Assembly (NCBI RefSeq): GCF_001310635.1
Contig: NZ_BAXR01000028.1
Span: 1-36,401, forward strand
Direction of reading: 5' to 3'
DNA from: Bacillus sp. JCM 19034
GTDB taxonomy: Bacteria; Bacillota; Bacilli; Bacillales; Bacillaceae_D
Length of the DNA: 36,401 nucleotides
The notes beneath the pieces were generated by a model. The model made no database searches, was not told where the DNA came from, and saw nothing but the letters and a program-made list of their open reading frames with translations. Below are positions 8,810 to 18,219 of the stretch, in pieces. The translations under genes and the position numbers were made by a program. Numbering within the stretch: position 1 is the stretch's first letter; each line of letters opens with the position of its first letter.

Positions 8810-9724
8810 TCTTTTCTCCTCCAATAACAGAAATAAAATAGTTTTCTAACGTGTCTCCCTCAACAGAAAAATTGGTTGTAATTATCCCATTCTCAAAAAT
8901 TGTAGTGGCTACTTTCTTCTTATCATCTACATAATCATATAGCTTAATAGTCTTGTCAGGCATTAGCTTATAATTTGTTGTCCCTAAATCGTTTTCTAAT
9001 ATTACTAATAGATCCTCTGGTTTTTCACATTCAATAAGAATATGTCTTTGACACTTATTCTCTAACTCTCCGAGAGTTAAGGTTTGTTTAATCTCCCCAT
9101 CATGGATAATAATATAGTCGGTTGCTACCTGATATAATTCTGGTAGATTATGACTGGAAATAAGAACCGTAATATGTCTCTCTTCACATAACTTCTTCAG
9201 TAATATCCTTATCTCTTTAACCCCTAATGGATCAAGCCCGTTAATTGGCTCGTCTAGAATCAGTAACTCAGGATTGTTTATCAGTGAAACAGCAATTCCT
9301 AATCTCTGTTTCATACCAAGTGAAAATCTTTCACCTGCTTTTTCCCCGTGTCTTCCAATCCAACTAACTCAATGAGTTCATCCTCAAGCTCTACATTTGA
9401 AATTCCGCGTAAAATTCTATGATACCGGATGTTCTCCTTAGCAGATAAACCTAAATTGAGACTCGGTGATTCTATCATACATCCTATTCTTTTACGTTCT
9501 GCTTGAATTGCTCTAGCACTCTCTTTCCCAAAGAGTTCCATGCTACCGGATGTAGGGAAGCTAAGTCCCGCTATGACTCTCATTAATGTACTTTTACCTG
9601 CCCCATTACTTCCAATTAGTCCATATATTTTTCCGGGGTCTAATGTAATGGATACGTTACGCAACGCATCCGTCTGACGAAATGTCTTGGTTAACTCATT
9701 TGTTTTTAAAATGTAATCTGCCAC
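8802..9724 (-). CDS. ABC transporter ATP-binding protein, BcrA-like, frameshifted
   Basis: Two frames (9311-9724 and 8802-9314) make one ATPase of about 307 residues, the partner of the permease at 8009-8809. The first carries the Walker A (GSNGAGKSTLMRV), the second the Walker B (LLILDEP) and H-loop (SSHN). The signature region spans the break: in the corrected frame it reads ERFSLGMKQRLGIA. One A is missing from the run at 9339-9343 (five present, six needed); adding it joins DTGKK to AGERFSLG. The family is that of bacitracin and lantibiotic immunity ATPases. The slip looks like a sequencing artefact because nothing else in the gene is degraded. Confidence 0.85.
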
Positions 9725-9782
9725 TCATCATCACCTCGATACTAACTATAAACACTAAAAGTTAAGAAAAGGTTTAGAAAAT

Positions 9783-9815
9783 AAAAAAAGGTTTAAGAAT
9801 TTTTTTACTTAAACC
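9783..9815 (-). terminator. Terminator between response regulator and transporter genes
   Basis: On the minus strand GGTTTAAG (9808-9815) pairs with CTTAAACC (9790-9797) around an A-rich loop and is followed by seven T residues. It overlaps the regulator stop codon, 85 bases ahead of the ATPase start, so transporter transcription would be partial read-through or start from its own promoter. Confidence 0.8.
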
Positions 9816-10488
9816 TTATACAAGCGATATCCTAACCCCCAGACCGTTTCAACATAGTCTATTTCCGGATTAATAGTTTTTAATTTATTACGTAAATTAC
9901 TGATATGCGTTTTTACCGCATTATCATCTCCTAAGTATTCTTGATTCCATAGAGATTCGTAGATGTTACTTTTGGAATATACTTTTTCAGGATTTCGCAT
10001 TAGTAATTCCATAATTAGATATTCCTTGCCGGTAAGTTCTATTTCCACTCCGGAGATGGTCAGTTGTTTTTTAGTATTATCTAATTCTAAATCTCTATAT
10101 TTCAAAATGTTATTTGTTTTTTTCTGGCTATTATAATGACGCAGGTTAGTCATAACCCTAGCTGCAACTTCGCCTAGGTTAAATGGTTTAGTGATATAAT
10201 CGTCTGCCCCTAAACGCAATAAGTCAATCTTAGTAGTAACCACATTTTTAGCTGATATGATTATGATCGGTATGTCATGTTGAGAACGAATCTCTTTTAA
10301 GATTTCCTCACCACTTTTATATGGAAGCATAATGTCCAATAAAATCAAGTCGTATTGATTACGTTGTGCTTCATATAAACCATCCATTCCATCGAGTGCT
10401 GTACTCACTTGATATCCTTCACCTTCTAAAGTCTCTGCTAATAATTTACTTACATCTACATTATCTTCAATAATTAATATTTTTCCAT
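9809..10488 (-). CDS. OmpR-family response regulator
   Basis: A receiver domain is followed by a winged-helix DNA-binding domain. The acidic pocket (ILIIEDN), phospho-acceptor Asp (LLDIMLPY) and Lys (DYITKPF) are all present, and the C-terminal half ends VETVWGLGYRLYKV as in OmpR/PhoB proteins. The open frame lacks a start codon. The ATG at 10488 followed by a five-A run (10480-10484) is one base out of frame; adding an A gives MEKILIIEDN, the standard start, and a protein of 226 residues. It is the upstream gene of the kinase/transporter cluster and should activate it. Confidence 0.88.
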
Positions 10489-10536
10489 CGCTCTAGACCA
10501 GAAGAAGCACAGGTTTATACCTAGCACTTAACTTCA

Positions 10537-10567
10537 AACTGTATCTGCTCTTTTAGAAGATACAGTT
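10537..10567. repeat. Inverted repeat upstream of the response regulator
   Basis: AACTGTATCT (10537-10546) and AGATACAGTT (10558-10567) form a perfect 10-bp inverted repeat with an 11-base spacer, about 50 bases ahead of the regulator start. It could be an operator or a hairpin in the leader; neither strand has a clear T-run. Confidence 0.5.
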
Positions 10568-10860
10568 ATTTCTCCTTTCCTCAAAAGTCTATTTTACTAT
10601 TGTAATATTAAATGAACATACGTTATTTTAAATTCCATTTAAATAAGAGAGGTTTAAATCTAGTATAAGAGAAAATATATTTCATTGTCATATATCGCTA
10701 ACCTATTATCCTCTTCCATTATAATACATTTTTTCCATATTGCAGTTGATAATTTACATAATTTATTGAAAAGCTCTATATTTAAGATAATAGTACTATA
10801 TAAATGAATTAATTATATCTATTGATTATATTTTTATGTATTTCTTCGTAAAGATAGTTA
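10568..10860. other. AT-rich intergenic region between divergent genes
   Basis: The stretch lies between the leftward regulator/transporter cluster and the rightward cstA remnant and should contain promoters for both. It is very AT-rich and I see no distinct motif. Confidence 0.4.
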
Positions 10861-10876
10861 TAAGCGATAACGCTTA
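10861..10876. promoter_or_regulatory. Small palindrome ahead of the cstA remnant
   Basis: TAAGCG-ATAA-CGCTTA is a perfect 6-bp inverted repeat 10 bases ahead of the ribosome binding site of the cstA remnant. Its position fits an operator or leader hairpin. Confidence 0.4.
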
Positions 10877-10898
10877 AAAAACATAGGGAGTGATTAAC

Positions 10899-11706
10899 AT
10901 GATTACATTTCTAATCGCAGTTGCTGCATTGGTCATTGCTTATTTCACCTATGGGAAATATATCGAAAAAGTAATTGGACCAAATGCAGAAAGACCAACA
11001 CCAGCTTATTCTATAAAGACGGTGTTGATTATGTACCGATGAATAAACAGAAAAATGCATTGATACAATTATTGAATATTGCCGGTACTGGTCCTATTTT
11101 TGGACCAATCATGGGTGCTTTATATGGACCAGTGGCTTTCCTATGGATTGTACTTGGTTCTATATTCGCTGGAGCAGTGCATGATTACTTAACAGGTATG
11201 ATTTCCATTCGAAATCGAGGTGCTCATATTCCTGAGCTTGCTGGGAAGTTTTTTGGAAAAATATCTCGACTTCTCGTTAACTCTTTGCGTTACTGTTTTT
11301 GTTACTAGTTGGTACTGTTTTTGTTACGACACCTGCGTCCTTATTACATAACTTAATTGATGGTAAAATTGCTGTAATTGCATTTGTTTTACTCATCTTT
11401 ATTTACTATCTCTTATCTACTATTCTTCCAATTGAAGATAATTGGACGGATTTATCCGTTCTTTGGAGCAGTGTTACTAGTAGGTACAATAGGGGTAGGT
11501 GGAGCATTATTAGTATCAGACTACCCCATTCCTGAATTATCTTTATCAAACTGACATCCAGCTGACCTACCGATTTTCCCAATCTTATTTCTAACCATTA
11601 CTTGTGGTGCTTTATCTGGTTTTCATGCAACTCAATCTCCGCTTATTTCCAGAACGACTCAAAATGAAAAACAAGGACGTTATATCTTTTACGGTATGAT
11701 GGTTGC
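10899..11706 (+). pseudogene. cstA: Carbon starvation protein A (peptide/pyruvate transporter), decayed
   Basis: The start is intact (GGGAG at 10886-10890, ATG at 10899), giving MITFLIAVAALVIAYFTYGKYIEK. Later blocks match CstA in three frames: NIAGTGPIFGPIMGALYGP, VGTVFVTTPASLLHNLIDGK, IYPFFGAVLLVGTIGVGG and GALSGFHATQSPLISRT. Shifts lie near 11020, 11280 and 11450, and a TGA replaces an expected Trp codon before HPADLPIFP. The homology stops at about 11706, less than halfway through a protein that is normally 600-700 residues. CstA imports peptides or pyruvate during carbon starvation; this copy cannot work. Confidence 0.85.
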
Positions 11707-12338
11707 TGACTTGGATCATCATTCATTACTGGTTTTCCAGTAACCTTTCCTTTTGCTATTATTCCTCCAGTTCCTCTTTGTCCACCATCCGAACGCCAGA
11801 TATATACTGTGTCATCTATTCTAATTTCACTTTGAAAATGTCTTTGGTTCAGAGACCACATAATACTGGTAGTATCTCTTAAGTAATCATTGATACGGAA
11901 ATGCTTTGAATTCCCTTGAAAAATCCATGTATTTACTTCCTTGTTTCCCGAAGCTGCTTTTGATTTGTCCGATTGATTCGATTGATAGTTAGACAAAAAT
12001 TCATCCCATCCATAAAATGCATACACTTTTTCTAGTTGTTCTTCAAAAAATTTCTCCCACTCATATGCAGGTAAGTTCTTGTACCCCATTTTATCTGCAA
12101 TCCAAGTGAAGAAACCTTCTCCTGGTCTATGAGTTTCCTGATTAACAACAAGAACAGATAACGGTTGAAAACCTTTCTTTAAACACCTTAACGATATTTC
12201 TCCTAGAGGTTCATTTAGTTTTATAGGAGAAATATCACCATTTAGTTCTGTGCTGAGTTTTCCGTATTCAATTACTCGATTGTTCTTTGCACACTCTACT
12301 AATATGGCTTTTATTCTGAGTAATAGCTTTTCATTCAA
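11643..12338 (-). CDS. EVE-domain protein, C-terminus lost at the cstA junction
   Basis: The 231-residue frame has an N-terminal domain of about 110 residues (VIEYGKLSTEL, PGEGFFTWIADKMGY) and from about residue 138 an EVE domain (NTWIFQGNSKHFRINDYL, SIMWSLNQRHF, DTVYIWRSDGGQRGTGGI). EVE folds bind modified bases and occur in restriction and other defence proteins. After GKPVMNDD the reading frame is simply antisense to the cstA remnant, so the last third of the EVE domain is missing and the final ~20 residues are accidental. It is likely non-functional. The ATG at 12338 follows AAGGGGG. Confidence 0.75.
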   Translation of the reverse strand: MNEKLLLRIKAILVECAKNNRVIEYGKLSTELNGDISPIKLNEPLGEISLRCLKKGFQPLSVLVVNQETHRPGEGFFTWIADKMGYKNLPAYEWEKFFEEQLEKVYAFYGWDEFLSNYQSNQSDKSKAASGNKEVNTWIFQGNSKHFRINDYLRDTTSIMWSLNQRHFQSEIRIDDTVYIWRSDGGQRGTGGIIAKGKVTGKPVMNDDPSQQPSYRKRYNVLVFHFESFWK

Positions 12339-12583
12339 TTCTCAATCCCCCTTCGTCCCATATTCATGTGTGGAGATTCACTAATAGCCTGTTAGTGGTA
12401 CAGACGGAGAACCTTAAATTAACTCTCTAACAACCTTCCGCGACTCTTCTCCACATCTGTCACATCCACAAAAAACAATCAAACCTTGGTCTCATACAAA
12501 AGTACGTGAATGGTTAAATTTTGTTATAGAAATGATATTCTCACAGTACTATTGCAATAGATGATTACCATAAATGGAATTTA

Positions 12584-13033
12584 TTATATGGAACGGTCGG
12601 GTTGTCGAAGGAATGCGTGAATTTGTTCACTGCTAAATGTTTGAATAATCCTTCGCTTTTGACGAACAAGTTTCACGTTGGTCATTGGATTATTTAAAAT
12701 AAAAGCCTCTTTTTCTAAGTAGTTGAAGAAGGAACGCAACGCACGAAGTGTTGCATTGATTGTCGTTTCTTTTCGGTTATCGTCCATCATGCGAAGAATG
12801 ACTTGTTCTAGAATAAAGCCGCTTGTCATTTCGGAAGGATTTGTCGTGAGGTCATTTTGTTCGAAATACTTCAACGTTTTATATAATTCGTTTTTGCAAT
12901 ATTTGATTGTGTGTTCGGATAGATTTCGGATTTTACAATCTCGAATAAAAATATGAATATACATTTCGAAGGATTGTTCCTGCGAAGATTTTTGAAGTTC
13001 AATTTCGTTGATTTTGTTTCTACGACGTGACAT
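12584..13033 (-). pseudogene. Tyrosine recombinase, N-terminal part only
   Basis: The 149-residue frame is a core-binding (SAM-like) domain: IHIFIRDCKIRNLSEHTIKY and ATLRALRSFFNYLEKEAFIL, followed by NPMTNVKLVRQKRRIIQTFS and the start of the catalytic domain (EQIHAFLRQPDRS). It stops abruptly at 12584, and the catalytic Arg, HxxR and Tyr are absent; the next 200 bases hold nothing related. Intact relatives are about 330 residues. It lies just beyond the terminator of the tRNA operon, so this tRNA locus has been hit by mobile DNA more than once. Four CAATGAACG-type repeats lie upstream of its start. Confidence 0.75.
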
Positions 13034-13080
13034 ATTGCCGCACCCCTTTTGTTAGATTTACGGCAATTCGAAACTTATTT

Positions 13081-13127
13081 CAATGAACGCAGCCAATGAA
13101 CGGATACAATGAACGCTTCAATGACCG
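13081..13127. repeat. Four CAATGAACG-type direct repeats
   Basis: CAATGAACG occurs at 13081, 13094 and 13107 and as CAATGACCG at 13119, with a period of 13, 13 and 12 bases. The array begins 48 bases upstream of the recombinase fragment start, and such regular spacing suggests protein binding sites. Confidence 0.7.
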
Positions 13128-13189
13128 TTCGAGTTCGTTTTATTCGTTTCGCACTATTATAAACGAATAATGCGAAGCGATTTAAACAC

Positions 13190-13221
13190 AAAAAAGACGC
13201 TTTCCTATTAGGAAAACGTCT
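13190..13221 (-). terminator. Original terminator of the tRNA operon
   Basis: On the minus strand a strong stem (AGACG plus TTTCC with GGAAA plus CGTCT, one bulge on each side) is followed by six T residues. It sits directly beyond the left copy of the tRNA-Leu 3' end; without the inserted element it would lie about 20 bases past the tRNA-Leu gene. Confidence 0.85.
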
Positions 13222-13241
13222 ATAAACCAATGGTTTTCAAG

Positions 13242-13261
13242 TACCGGTGGTCGGGGTCGAA
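13242..13261. repeat. attL: 20-bp copy of the tRNA-Leu 3' end
   Basis: TACCGGTGGTCGGGGTCGAA is identical to the 3' end, including the discriminator base, of the tRNA-Leu(CAA) gene at 35355-35374. It marks the left end of the integrated element. Confidence 0.92.
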
Positions 13262-13482
13262 ATAGGTCTAAAAGTATTGATAAATTAAGGTTTTATGGTG
13301 TTGTCGTGTAAAATATGTGTAAATTAAACCTAGTAAGAGGCTGTCCTCAAAAGGTCAATGAATAAACCTTTTTGACTTTTTGACAGATTTCTATATAATG
13401 CGATTAAGAGAGCGAAGTATTAGTAATCAATGATTAAGAGAACACAGATTTTGATAGTACAAATGATACATCTATAATCTAT
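13262..13482. other. Left-end non-coding region of the island
   Basis: It contains the left arm-type repeat (13306-13323) and a weak hairpin in which AAAAGGT (13349-13355) pairs with ACCTTTT (13366-13372). It lies downstream of the nuclease-TPR gene and may end its transcript. Confidence 0.45.
13306..13323. repeat. Left arm-type integrase site (candidate)
   Basis: GTGTAAAATATGTGTAAA differs at one position from the sequence at 35212-35229 just past the integrase gene. The integrase has an N-terminal arm-binding domain, so these are likely its arm sites. Confidence 0.6.
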
Positions 13483-15634
13483 TTAAATTGGCAATTTAAC
13501 GTCCCTAACATAATTCCCCCGAGGATAGTATGCACTTTTTATAATTTTTATACATCGTACTTCGAATTTTATCTGAACCTGTTGTTTTGTTTGTCCACAC
13601 TCTAATATTAAAACAGCTTCTTCAAATCCTGTTGGATTTTCTACTTTGCTACAAAACTTAAAATAGTTCTCTCCCCCCTTATTAAACCAACCTGTAATTA
13701 TTGCATTTCCTACTTGAATTCGGACATGAATGGCATTATTAAGTTCTTCAACAAGTACTGAGGTTGCCAAATGTTTACTGATATACTCTTTGAAACTCCA
13801 CCGATCGTTTCCCCTTTTATCAGTGAAGTAGTAGTCTTTATTCAAACCTGCATTGTCTTGTAATGACATTAAATTAATCATTTTTTCGAATTCTTTATTG
13901 TAACGGTATACCTTTATTATAGAAGGTATGTATTCGTAACCATTTTCAATTTTAGTTTGTTCTTGTTCTTTAAAAAAGTCCATTGTCATTTCCAGAAATG
14001 GATCGACCGTACAACCAATTGCAATTTTGCTATCCTCCCCTTTTATAAGTAAGTATTGACGTATTGAAGTGCGAATGATAAAATCTTCTCCTGACTTTGT
14101 ACACTCTACGAGCTGAGTATTGTTCCAAGAACTATCAAATATCACTAGCTCTTCACCTTCTTTAATCTTATCGTTATAATCATTAAACAGTAAATCAAGC
14201 AGCCAAATGTTTAAATATTTAAATGCCCGTTCATCGTTCATACTAAGAAGACACAAAGAGATTTCCTTTAATACCTCGGTTGAGTCTTTTTCATTTGGAA
14301 AATGATAATTAAGATATTTTTGAAAATACTCATAGGCATCATTGTTCATCCCGTAGTATCTTAAAATCTTACCTTTTTTAAGATAAGCACTATAATTTTT
14401 AGGATTCACCTCAATTAATTGATCAAGATATTCAATGGCCTCATGGTTCGGTACTAACGAGCTTATACCTAGCAGTACCCCCTCGTTCATAGGCTGTTTT
14501 AATTGACAAAAACGATAATGTCTCAAACTTGCATCATATTTGCCAACCAGATTATAAAGTTTTGCAAGAATAAAGTTAACTTCAAAAGTATTGTCATTTG
14601 AAAGAGCATCTTTTAAACTGTCAATAGCACTAATATATTTTTGCTCTTCCATAAAAACAAGTCCCTTAAAATAATGCGCATAATACAGACACGCATTCTG
14701 TTGTATTATACGATTACATTCTTCCATCAAATTATCAATTTTTCTTAATGCATAAAGCAACCATAGATAATAATACATAAAAGTATCTTCATACATATAA
14801 ATTTCACATGCCAACTTAAGAGCATCATCTAAATTTCCAGTTTCGATATAGAGCTTTATTAAATTGAGTTTATCTGAAAAAATACTTTTTTCAGATATGT
14901 CCTTCTTTAATGCCAATAAAATAGAATCTTTTGAATCGTTAAAGTAGATGACACTTTGTTGGATGTCATGATTCATAATTTCTCGTTTTGGACAACTAAC
15001 AGCGAGTTCTTCAATCTCCTTTCTATTAAGAGAACCACGTTGAGGGCGCATGTGTAACGAGATATTCGTAATAAATTTATTAAACAAATCCTCAATATCA
15101 ATAACCCAGTTATTTGATTCTGACCACCTATACATATGAAACTTTATAGTTTCTTCAATTTGCGCATCCGGTATCTCCTCAAATTCGCATTTATGAAAAG
15201 TATCTGAATCAAATCCATTTTTGGAGAAGTCCATTAAATTCTTCTACAATATCGTTTTTTTCTTGCTCTCTTCGGAAAGTTTTATTCACATTACATATAT
15301 TCTTGTATTTCTTTAACAAACTATTGAATTTTTGATCATATTTTGACGATACAACAACATGTTTAACATATTTGCTTTTTGTGTTATCAGCTTTAAATTC
15401 TAATATTCCTCTTATTTGTGCAGTTGTAAGTTGTGTATTTTTAACCTGCACATACTTCTCATGGGTATCCATTATGAGCGTAAAATCATCATCTGTTTCA
15501 AAAGTAATTTCTTTAAAAGAATTACTATTAATATGAATAAAAATATATAAGAGACTAACCAAATCCTGATAGGCTGAACCATATGCTTGTACAGCTCCAC
15601 CAGTTTTATTTCGGCTAAAATAATTTCCTTCCAT
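13483..15634 (-). CDS. Nuclease-TPR defence protein (DUF4297/Cap4-like N-terminus)
   Basis: The gene is read as two frames (15209-15655 and 13483-15234) that join at a five-A run (15218-15222); removing one A gives a single protein of about 716 residues. The N-terminal ~150 residues hold GGAVQAYGSAYQDLVSLLYI, then EITFETDDDFTLIM and YVQVKNTQLT, the D...QxK pattern of PD-(D/E)xK nucleases of the DUF4297 type seen in Cap4. From about residue 280 the protein is built of TPR-like helical repeats (YAHYFKGLVFMEEQKYISAI; AYLKKGKILRYYGMNNDAYEYF), and the ~200 C-terminal residues are unrecognised. The ATG at 15634 follows AGAGG. It lies downstream of the PARIS-like pair in the same direction, with a 120-base gap. 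A DNA-degrading defence effector is inferred; no CD-NTase is nearby. Confidence 0.65.
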
Positions 15635-15756
15635 ATATTTCATCCTCTTAACCATTATTTTTTTATAAAAGTATATATAAATAGGCTATAAAACACTTCT
15701 AAAAGCAATCATTTTCTCATTTTCTGTTCACACTAATAAAACATCTCAATATATCA

Positions 15757-16650
15757 TTAAACAGTAACTTTTTCATCGTCTTTTTCTCTTAATATAGTAT
15801 AGCCAACATTAACCACTTGCCAATCTACCAACAATCCATAAAGGTTTGTATTAAAAAAATACTCACGTTCATATGTCATTCGTAGAGCCCCTTCCATGGA
15901 ACCCCTTGTTAGAAAACAACTATTATACGCCCCAAATACCTCTTTAAATCCAATACACAAAATCTCCGTTAAATCATGGCCACGACACACCTGCCATAAA
16001 TCATGCTCATCACTCATTAGCTCTAATACTTTATTCTTGAAATCATTAATATCTGAAATACTATGGTTGTTTGAAATTGACAAGATATAATTAAAAGCTT
16101 CATCAAAATTAATTTCTAAATGCGGTTTTGAAACTAAGCTAGTATAATCAATATCACTAAATTTAAGATTTGCTCCATATTTTAATGAAGTTAAAAGAAT
16201 ATAACCTATTATCTTTGCACTATTTAAGAGAGCACTCTTTAAGGGTATAAGTGAATGACTTGAGAAAACTTTATTATATGCATTCCAATCAGCATACTCA
16301 AATAGGACATTTTCAAGAGCAGGGGAGTTAATCAACATTGTTTCTAAATCATGTGAATCTGTTAATAAAATATTTGGGTTATCAAACGACTCGCCATTTA
16401 TACGCATAAAATCCGCATCAACAATTCCTAAACTCCCTTTAAACCCTCGAAGATAATATAATTGTATGATTTCCACTACATTATCCTTGTTTCCTGCAAT
16501 CTTAATTTCACAATTATCCCTATCAATAAACTTTTCATAATAACGTGGGTCAGTAACTCCTTCGACAATTAGAAACGAATTATTTACACCTGCTGACCTA
16601 GCCATACACATTGAGTTAACATGTCTGATTGGAGGAATTTTATTTCTCAT
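15757..16650 (-). CDS. ariB: PARIS AriB-like TOPRIM (DUF4435) effector
   Basis: A 297-residue protein with an N-terminal TOPRIM-type fold: FLIVEGVTDPRYYEKF provides the conserved Glu, and GSLGIVDADF the Asp-x-Asp. The following LLTDSHDLETMLI is the mark of DUF4435. In PARIS, AriB is held by the AriA ATPase and released when a phage anti-restriction protein such as Ocr is sensed; it then cuts host tRNA and stops growth. The ATG at 16650 follows GGAGAGGAG and overlaps the ariA stop by one base (TAATG), so the two are coupled; the longer frame from 16686 is less likely. Length and order match known PARIS operons. Confidence 0.8.
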   Translation of the reverse strand: MRNKIPPIRHVNSMCMARSAGVNNSFLIVEGVTDPRYYEKFIDRDNCEIKIAGNKDNVVEIIQLYYLRGFKGSLGIVDADFMRINGESFDNPNILLTDSHDLETMLINSPALENVLFEYADWNAYNKVFSSHSLIPLKSALLNSAKIIGYILLTSLKYGANLKFSDIDYTSLVSKPHLEINFDEAFNYILSISNNHSISDINDFKNKVLELMSDEHDLWQVCRGHDLTEILCIGFKEVFGAYNSCFLTRGSMEGALRMTYEREYFFNTNLYGLLVDWQVVNVGYTILREKDDEKVTV

Positions 16651-18079
16651 TATATCTCCTCTCCTAAAGGCACAGTTAAATCCCATCTATTAGAAATAAT
16701 ATCTGGAGAGTGGGTAGCGATCAACATTTTTAACCCTGTTATTTTTGCTATTTCTAAGACATCTTCTAAGAATTTTTGTTGCCATGTTATATGCAATGAA
16801 AGTTCCGGCTCATCTATTACTACAAGTGATCCAGTAGTAGTCCTAAAAAGGAGTTCATATAACATGACAATCTCATGTTGTTCTCCTGAAGATAAATTCT
16901 CTAAAGGTATTTCCCCTCCGTTTGGTAATAAAATACAGTACCCTTTTTCTTTATCGACAAAAACTTTCTTCCTTGAGCTAACTAATCTCTTATTAAGGAT
17001 ATTAACAAATAAATTTAGTCTTGATTCCATACTTACAAGCTCTTCTAATTTACCTTCTGTATCTTCTATATAAAGCTCTAAAACGTTCCTTGTATGAACA
17101 TCTAATCTCCGACTAGGATTTATCGTCTCACCTAGCGGAACGTTCATCGATGTATCTCTAGCACTGTCTAATAAACTAACTTTTGCGAGGCTGAGTCTTC
17201 TTTCTTCGAGTCTACTTAGTCGCTCTATTATCTCGCTTTCAGAAGGGACTATTTCTTCATTAAAACTTAACATCCTGTTTATAAGTCTATTTGGAAATGT
17301 TCTTTCAAGTTCTTGAGATACTCTTGCAAATGCTGCTAATTTCCTTTCAATTTCCCTCTTTAATTCTTGTGAGTTTATGAGCACTGCTGGAGTTAAGGCT
17401 CCTTTAAAATCATCCATATAATCATTTAAAACCCTGCCTACACTATGTAATCGATTAGCACCTATAAAATGTACATGAAAAGAATTATGTATATTTACTA
17501 ACCAATTTGGTAGATTTGGAGGATTAATTAAGTGGCCAAAGTTCTCTTCAATATCATCCAAACTATATATTTGTCCGTCCCGAGTATCTCTCCAAACTCC
17601 TCGAACAACACGTCTTAAAAATGAAGCTTATCATCTATATCTAGCGCTCTAATTCTTCTAGAAGGTTTTAAAGTCCTGGAGTAATATTCTAAGATTTCCC
17701 CTTTGCTATTTTTTAAATAATAAAAGATTTTCGACTCTTCATTTTCATCCTTCACCTTTAATTCTTTATTGTTATCCTGTAGTCCCTCATTATTTATCTC
17801 CTTTTCCCTACTATCCATAATTGAACCTTCAAATATTTTAGGATGTTTAGTGATCTCCAAAATACTACCATTGTCAAAACCTAATTCAAGCCTATCAAAG
17901 GTGGTCTTATTTAATTCTGTTACCTCACTTCCAAGTGCTTCCTTTGTTAGTCTTAATAATGTTGTTTTTCCAACTCCGTTTAAACCATAGATTATTGTAA
18001 TGCCCTCTTCACTAAATAATTGAACTCTATGGTCATACTGTCCAAATAAATTATTTATTACTATTTCAGTTAGGTTCAT
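16650..18079 (-). CDS. ariA: PARIS AriA-like ABC ATPase
   Basis: Two frames (17615-18079 and 16650-17561) form one protein of 476 residues once a T is added to the minus-strand T5 run (17617-17621). The N-terminal frame has the Walker A (IIYGLNGVGKTTLLRLTKEA); the C-terminal one has the ABC signature (LENLSSGEQHEIVMLYELLF), Walker B (LVVIDEPELSLHITWQQKFL) and H-loop (IATHSPDIISN). The central region is helical and probably coiled. This is the SMC/OLD-like ATPase arrangement of AriA, which senses phage triggers and cages AriB. RBS GGAAGGG precedes the ATG. A Gabija- or OLD-type system was considered, but the separate DUF4435 partner fits PARIS best. Confidence 0.8.
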
Positions 18080-18219
18080 TCTTTCCCTTCCTTTTACTTT
18101 ATTTTACTATCACTAGCAATCATTCTAATTTCCATAACTCCTCATTAGATTAGATAGGTTTATTTAAGCTAGGTTATCAGTAAATTGGACTTTTTTGGGT
18201 GAATGCAATTAATAAAACT

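Noticed and set aside
13330..13380. GAGGCTGTCC-like sequence suggesting an IS1182-type end
   Set aside because: Only about ten bases fit, there is no partner end, no transposase and no target duplication.
13483..15655. Possible CBASS operon because of the Cap4-like nuclease
   Set aside because: No CD-NTase, SAVED or cap gene is present nearby; only the nuclease part resembles Cap4.
16650..18079. Gabija GajA or OLD nuclease for the ATPase gene
   Set aside because: Those proteins carry the TOPRIM domain fused to the ATPase; here it is a separate DUF4435 gene, as in PARIS.
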